Source: an uncultured Alphaproteobacteria bacterium (GTDB lineage: Bacteria > Pseudomonadota > Alphaproteobacteria > Caulobacterales > Parvularculaceae). Taken from it: a DNA stretch of 7,302 nucleotides. The notes beneath the pieces are model-generated. The model was not told where the DNA came from and did no database searches. It was given only the letters and a program-made list of their open reading frames with translations. Positions within the stretch are counted from its first letter, which is position 1. Each line of letters starts with the position of its first letter. The stretch spans positions 1-7,302 of the forward strand of contig CALKYG010000331.1 of assembly GCA_938003575.1 (NCBI GenBank), given 5' to 3'. This document shows, one piece after another, positions 4,488-7,302 of this stretch. Both the position numbers and the translations under genes were made by a program.

Positions 4488-6561
4488 GCGCGTTGACGAC
4501 CACGAGCAGCGTCGAGCCTTCGTGGACGACGACGGCGGCGCCGATATTCAGGCCGAAGATCGTCGCTGGAATGAGAAGGGCGACGACGCCGAGGCTCGCC
4601 CAGAGATTCTGCTTGATGATCGCGCTCGTCTGCCGGCTGAGGCCGAGAACGAAGGGCAAGTGCCTCAGATCGTCCGCCATCAATGCGACGTCGGCGGTTT
4701 CAAGCGCGACATCGGAGCCTGCGGCGCCCATGGCGACGCCGACCGTCGCTTCGGCGAGCGCTGGCGCGTCATTGACGCCGTCGCCAATCATGGCGATCGC
4801 GCCCTCCTCGCTCCGGAGCTTGCGGATGAAGGCGACTTTGTCCTCGGGCATCAAGGCGCCGCGCGCTTCGGTCAGACCGACTTTCGTCGCGATCGCGTCC
4901 GCGACTTTCTGATTGTCGCCAGTCAGCATGATCATACGCCAGACGCCAAGCCGGCGCAGATCGGTGATGACCGCGCCGGCGGACTCGCGTTCGACATCGA
5001 GCAGGCCGAGGGCGCCGAGATATCGCGCGCCGCGCCGAACGACCATGACGGTGCGGCCGGCTGATTCGAGGCGGCGCGCCTCCATCTGGAGGTCAGCCGG
5101 CATCGGGGGCCCGTCTGTTTCATCGAACATGCCGGGCTTGCCGATATGGACGACCTCGCCCGCGATGCGGCCTTTGACGCCCTTGCCAGTGATGCTTTCT
5201 ACTCCTTCCGCGGGAACCGCCTCCTCTCCTGAAAGGCGACGAAGCCCGTCGCGTACGACCGCCGCCGCGAGCGGATGATCGCTCTTTTCTTCAATGGCGA
5301 TCGCGACCGCGAGAAGTTCGGTTTCTCTGACGCCGGCGGCCGGCGCGATGTCCGTGAGTGTTGGCTTGCCTTCGGTGAGCGTGCCGGTCTTGTCGAAAGC
5401 GACGACGCTGATGGTTCCAAGATTTTCGAGCGCCGCGCCGCCTTTGACGAGGACGCCGCCGCGTCCGGCGCGAGCGATGCCGCTCAGGACCGCGCTTGGC
5501 ACCGAGATCGCGAGCGCGCAGGGGCTCGCCGCGACGAGCACCGCCATGGCGCGATAGAAACTCGCTGAAAACGGCTCGTCGATAACGACCCACGCGAACA
5601 GCAGGAGACCGACGAACGCGAGCACGGCCGGCACAAGGACACGTTCGAACCGCTCCGTGAAGTTTTCAGTCGGCGAGCGCTGCATCTGCGCTTCGGAGAC
5701 CAATCTCGCGACGCGCGCGAGCGTCGATTCGCCAGCGCGCTTGGCAACATAGACATCGATGGCGCCGGCGCCGTTGATCGTGCCCGCGAAAACGCGGTGC
5801 TCCGCGGATATTCTTGCGAACTCGACGGCGCCGGGGTCGCCCGTCATCGGGCGCTTGTCGACGGGCGCGCTTTCGCCGGTGACCGGCGCCTGATTGACGC
5901 TGCTTTCTCCTGCGATGACGACGCCGTCGGCCGGAAGCCGCTCATTCGGCTTGACGACGACAACGTCGCCGACGTTGAGCTCTTCAATCGGCACATGCTT
6001 GATCGCGCCGCCGCTGCGGACATTGGCTCGGTCCGGCGCGAGCTTCGCGAGCGCCTCGATCTCGCGCCGGGCCCGGCCCATTGCGAATTCTTCAAGCGCA
6101 TGGCCGAGACTGAAGAGGAACAGCAGAAGCGAGCCTTCGGCCCAGCTGCCGAGCGCCGCGGCCCCGGCTGCGGCAACCAGCATCAGCGTGTCGATTTTGA
6201 ACTGTCGTGCGCGGAGATTCTCGATCGCCTCGCGCAGCGTGAAGAAGCCGCCGAAGGCATAGGCGGCGAAGAAAAGCGGCAAAGCGGCGCCGTTTGCGCC
6301 ACTTCGGTCGAGGAGCCAGCCGACGATTAGGGCCGCGCCGGAAAGCAGCGCGAAGGCAAGCTCGCCATGGCGGCCGAACCATCCGCCATGGTCATGGCCA
6401 TGACCGTGTGCGGGCGCGTTCGGGACATCCTTGTCGTCGAGACGGCGTTGCGGATGGGTCACGCGACCGGATGGTTCCTCGGATGCGCTCAGCGGTGCCC
6501 TTGCCGCGCCGGGTTCATCCGTATCGAGATCGCCCGTTGCGGCGGCATTGTCGCGGTTCAT
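4441..6561 (-). CDS. P1B-4-type heavy-metal-translocating ATPase (Co/Zn/Fe/Ni efflux)
   Basis: A 706-residue metal-exporting P-type ATPase of the inner membrane. In order: a hydrophilic tail with a His cluster (HGHGHDHGG, 52-60), four hydrophobic segments (about 66-156), the actuator domain with TGES (228-231), two membrane segments (about 308-328 and 335-360), the phosphorylation site DKTGT (Asp390), the HP motif SDHP (427-430), the hinge GDGVNDAP (593-600) and two final membrane segments. The ion-site motif in the sixth segment is SPC (346-348), and HEGST (680-684) lies in the last. This pair defines P1B-4 pumps (CoaT, CtpD, CzcP types), not CPC-bearing ZntA/CadA or CopA. No N-terminal ferredoxin-like metal-binding domain is present, as usual for P1B-4. 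AGGAAAG lies 7 bases before the ATG. It follows the CzcA-type gene by 34 bases, so co-transcription is likely. The metal is uncertain: Co, Zn, Fe or Ni. Confidence 0.94.
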   Translation of the reverse strand: MNRDNAAATGDLDTDEPGAARAPLSASEEPSGRVTHPQRRLDDKDVPNAPAHGHGHDHGGWFGRHGELAFALLSGAALIVGWLLDRSGANGAALPLFFAAYAFGGFFTLREAIENLRARQFKIDTLMLVAAAGAAALGSWAEGSLLLFLFSLGHALEEFAMGRARREIEALAKLAPDRANVRSGGAIKHVPIEELNVGDVVVVKPNERLPADGVVIAGESSVNQAPVTGESAPVDKRPMTGDPGAVEFARISAEHRVFAGTINGAGAIDVYVAKRAGESTLARVARLVSEAQMQRSPTENFTERFERVLVPAVLAFVGLLLFAWVVIDEPFSASFYRAMAVLVAASPCALAISVPSAVLSGIARAGRGGVLVKGGAALENLGTISVVAFDKTGTLTEGKPTLTDIAPAAGVRETELLAVAIAIEEKSDHPLAAAVVRDGLRRLSGEEAVPAEGVESITGKGVKGRIAGEVVHIGKPGMFDETDGPPMPADLQMEARRLESAGRTVMVVRRGARYLGALGLLDVERESAGAVITDLRRLGVWRMIMLTGDNQKVADAIATKVGLTEARGALMPEDKVAFIRKLRSEEGAIAMIGDGVNDAPALAEATVGVAMGAAGSDVALETADVALMADDLRHLPFVLGLSRQTSAIIKQNLWASLGVVALLIPATIFGLNIGAAVVVHEGSTLLVVVNALRLLAYRADSLTVPA

Positions 6562-6595
6562 GAGAAGTCTTTCCTGGAATCATGGAAGCGCCCGC

Positions 6596-7302
6596 TCACT
6601 CCGCCGGGGCCGGTTGCGGCACAAAGACTGGTTCTTTCTGGGCGCGGCTCGCGCGCGCCGGCCTCAGCACGAGGCGGCAGATGGCCGGCAACACGAACAG
6701 CGTCAGGATCGTCGCGGTGATAAGGCCGCCGATGACGACGGTCGCGAGCGGCTTTTGCACCTCGGCGCCGACGCCATGCGCGATCGCCATCGGGACGAAG
6801 CCGATGGCGGGCACGATCCCGGTCATGAGGACGGCGCGGAAGCGTTCGGCCATGCCGTCATGGATCGCGGCGTCGACCGCCATGCCGCCATCGATGCGGG
6901 CGTTGATCGCGGTCATGACGACAAGGCCGTTCAGCACGGCGACGCCGGCGAGACAGATGAAGCCGACCGCCGCCGAGATCGAGAACGGCATGCCGGTCAG
7001 GGCCAGGGTGAAGACGCCGCCGGCGAGCGCCAGCGGTACGGCCGAGAAGACGGCGCCGGCGGCGCGCATGGTTCCGAGCGCCATATAGAGGAGAGCAAAA
7101 ATGAGTGCGAACGCGGCCGGGACGACGACCGAAATGCGTTGCGAGGCGCTTTTCAGGTTCTCGAACTGTCCGCCCCAGACGAGCCATGTCCCCGTCGGCA
7201 AGGCGACGTCGCGCTCCACTTGGTACTGCGCTTCGGTGACGAATGACCCGAGGTCGCGGCCGCGGACATTGGCCTGCACGACGACGCGGCGCTTGCCGTT
7301 TT
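6596..7302 (-). CDS. czcA: CzcA-type heavy-metal RND efflux pump, C-terminal part (runs off the right edge)
   Basis: About 234 C-terminal residues of a pump that is normally about 1,040-1,080 long. The frame stays open to the window edge (NGKRRVVVQANVRGRDLGSF), so the true start lies outside. The fragment begins in the second periplasmic loop (LPTGTWLVWGGQFENLKSA) and continues through the last membrane helices: VVVPAAFALIFALLYMALG, FSAVPLALAGGVFTLALTG, SISAAVGFICLAGVAVLNG, the MAERFRAVLMTGIVPAIGFVP block and GGLITATILTLFVLPAICRL. These blocks are conserved in the CzcA/CnrA/NccA/CusA group, which drives metal export by proton antiport in a tripartite complex with a CzcB-like adaptor and CzcC-like channel. 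The helix-4 residues that indicate the metal lie outside the window, so the symbol marks the family only. Its stop is 34 bases before the P1B-4 ATPase start; both probably share a transcript. Confidence 0.93.
   Translation of the reverse strand, partial: NGKRRVVVQANVRGRDLGSFVTEAQYQVERDVALPTGTWLVWGGQFENLKSASQRISVVVPAAFALIFALLYMALGTMRAAGAVFSAVPLALAGGVFTLALTGMPFSISAAVGFICLAGVAVLNGLVVMTAINARIDGGMAVDAAIHDGMAERFRAVLMTGIVPAIGFVPMAIAHGVGAEVQKPLATVVIGGLITATILTLFVLPAICRLVLRPARASRAQKEPVFVPQPAPAE

Noticed and set aside
5797..6330. 177-codon open frame on the plus strand inside the ATPase
   Set aside because: It is antisense to the actuator and first membrane helices of the ATPase, whose motifs are intact in order.
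6431..7246. 271-codon open frame on the plus strand
   Set aside because: It is antisense to the CzcA-type pump and ATPase start; the product is made of Arg, Asp, Gly and His runs typical of a shadow frame.

Overview
This GC-rich window reads as an alphaproteobacterium, most likely of the order Hyphomicrobiales (a rhizobial, methylotroph or methanotroph type genome). The reasons are the DUF736 start at the left edge, the Arg/Ala-rich GC-biased coding and the style of the metal-efflux genes. No 16S or other marker is present, so this placement is an inference. Every gene is on the minus strand except one LysR regulator.

Left edge (1-455): only the first 18 residues of a DUF736 protein are present. 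Such genes are common on plasmids and integrative elements of this group. They are followed by about 400 bases with no convincing gene. That stretch holds a probable minus-strand terminator (226-255), a nested inverted repeat (175-233) and one doubtful 50-codon ORF (341-493).

Centre-left (456-4487): this is an aromatic/quinone or redox-stress type cluster. A likely three-gene minus-strand operon runs from an NADPH-dependent FMN reductase (1886-2449), through a SnoaL/NTF2-like lipoprotein (1311-1853), to a DODA-type ring-cleaving dioxygenase (456-1238). Upstream of it, a pirin gene (2541-3428) ends in its own strong hairpin terminator (2505-2536). A LysR regulator (3516-4487) is transcribed divergently from pirin. 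A perfect 8-bp inverted repeat (3498-3515) directly abuts the LysR start codon and is a good candidate operator.

Right (4441-7302): a metal-efflux operon, also on the minus strand. The C-terminal part of a CzcA-type heavy-metal RND pump enters from the right edge. It is followed 34 bases later by a P1B-type ATPase carrying an SPC motif and HEGST, the signature of the P1B-4 (Co/Zn/Fe/Ni-type) subgroup rather than the CPC Cd/Zn/Cu types. The ATPase and lysR genes converge and overlap by 47 bases.

Working model: the RND pump moves metal from the periplasm (or cytoplasm) across the outer membrane, and the ATPase moves cytoplasmic metal to the periplasm. The LysR regulator probably senses a small aromatic or quinone-like compound and controls pirin, and perhaps the reductase/lipoprotein/dioxygenase operon. 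I see no clearly new defence or mobile system. The most unusual items are the operator-like palindrome at the lysR start, the lipoprotein form of a SnoaL-fold protein inside a redox operon, and the P1B-4 pump with a His-rich tail.
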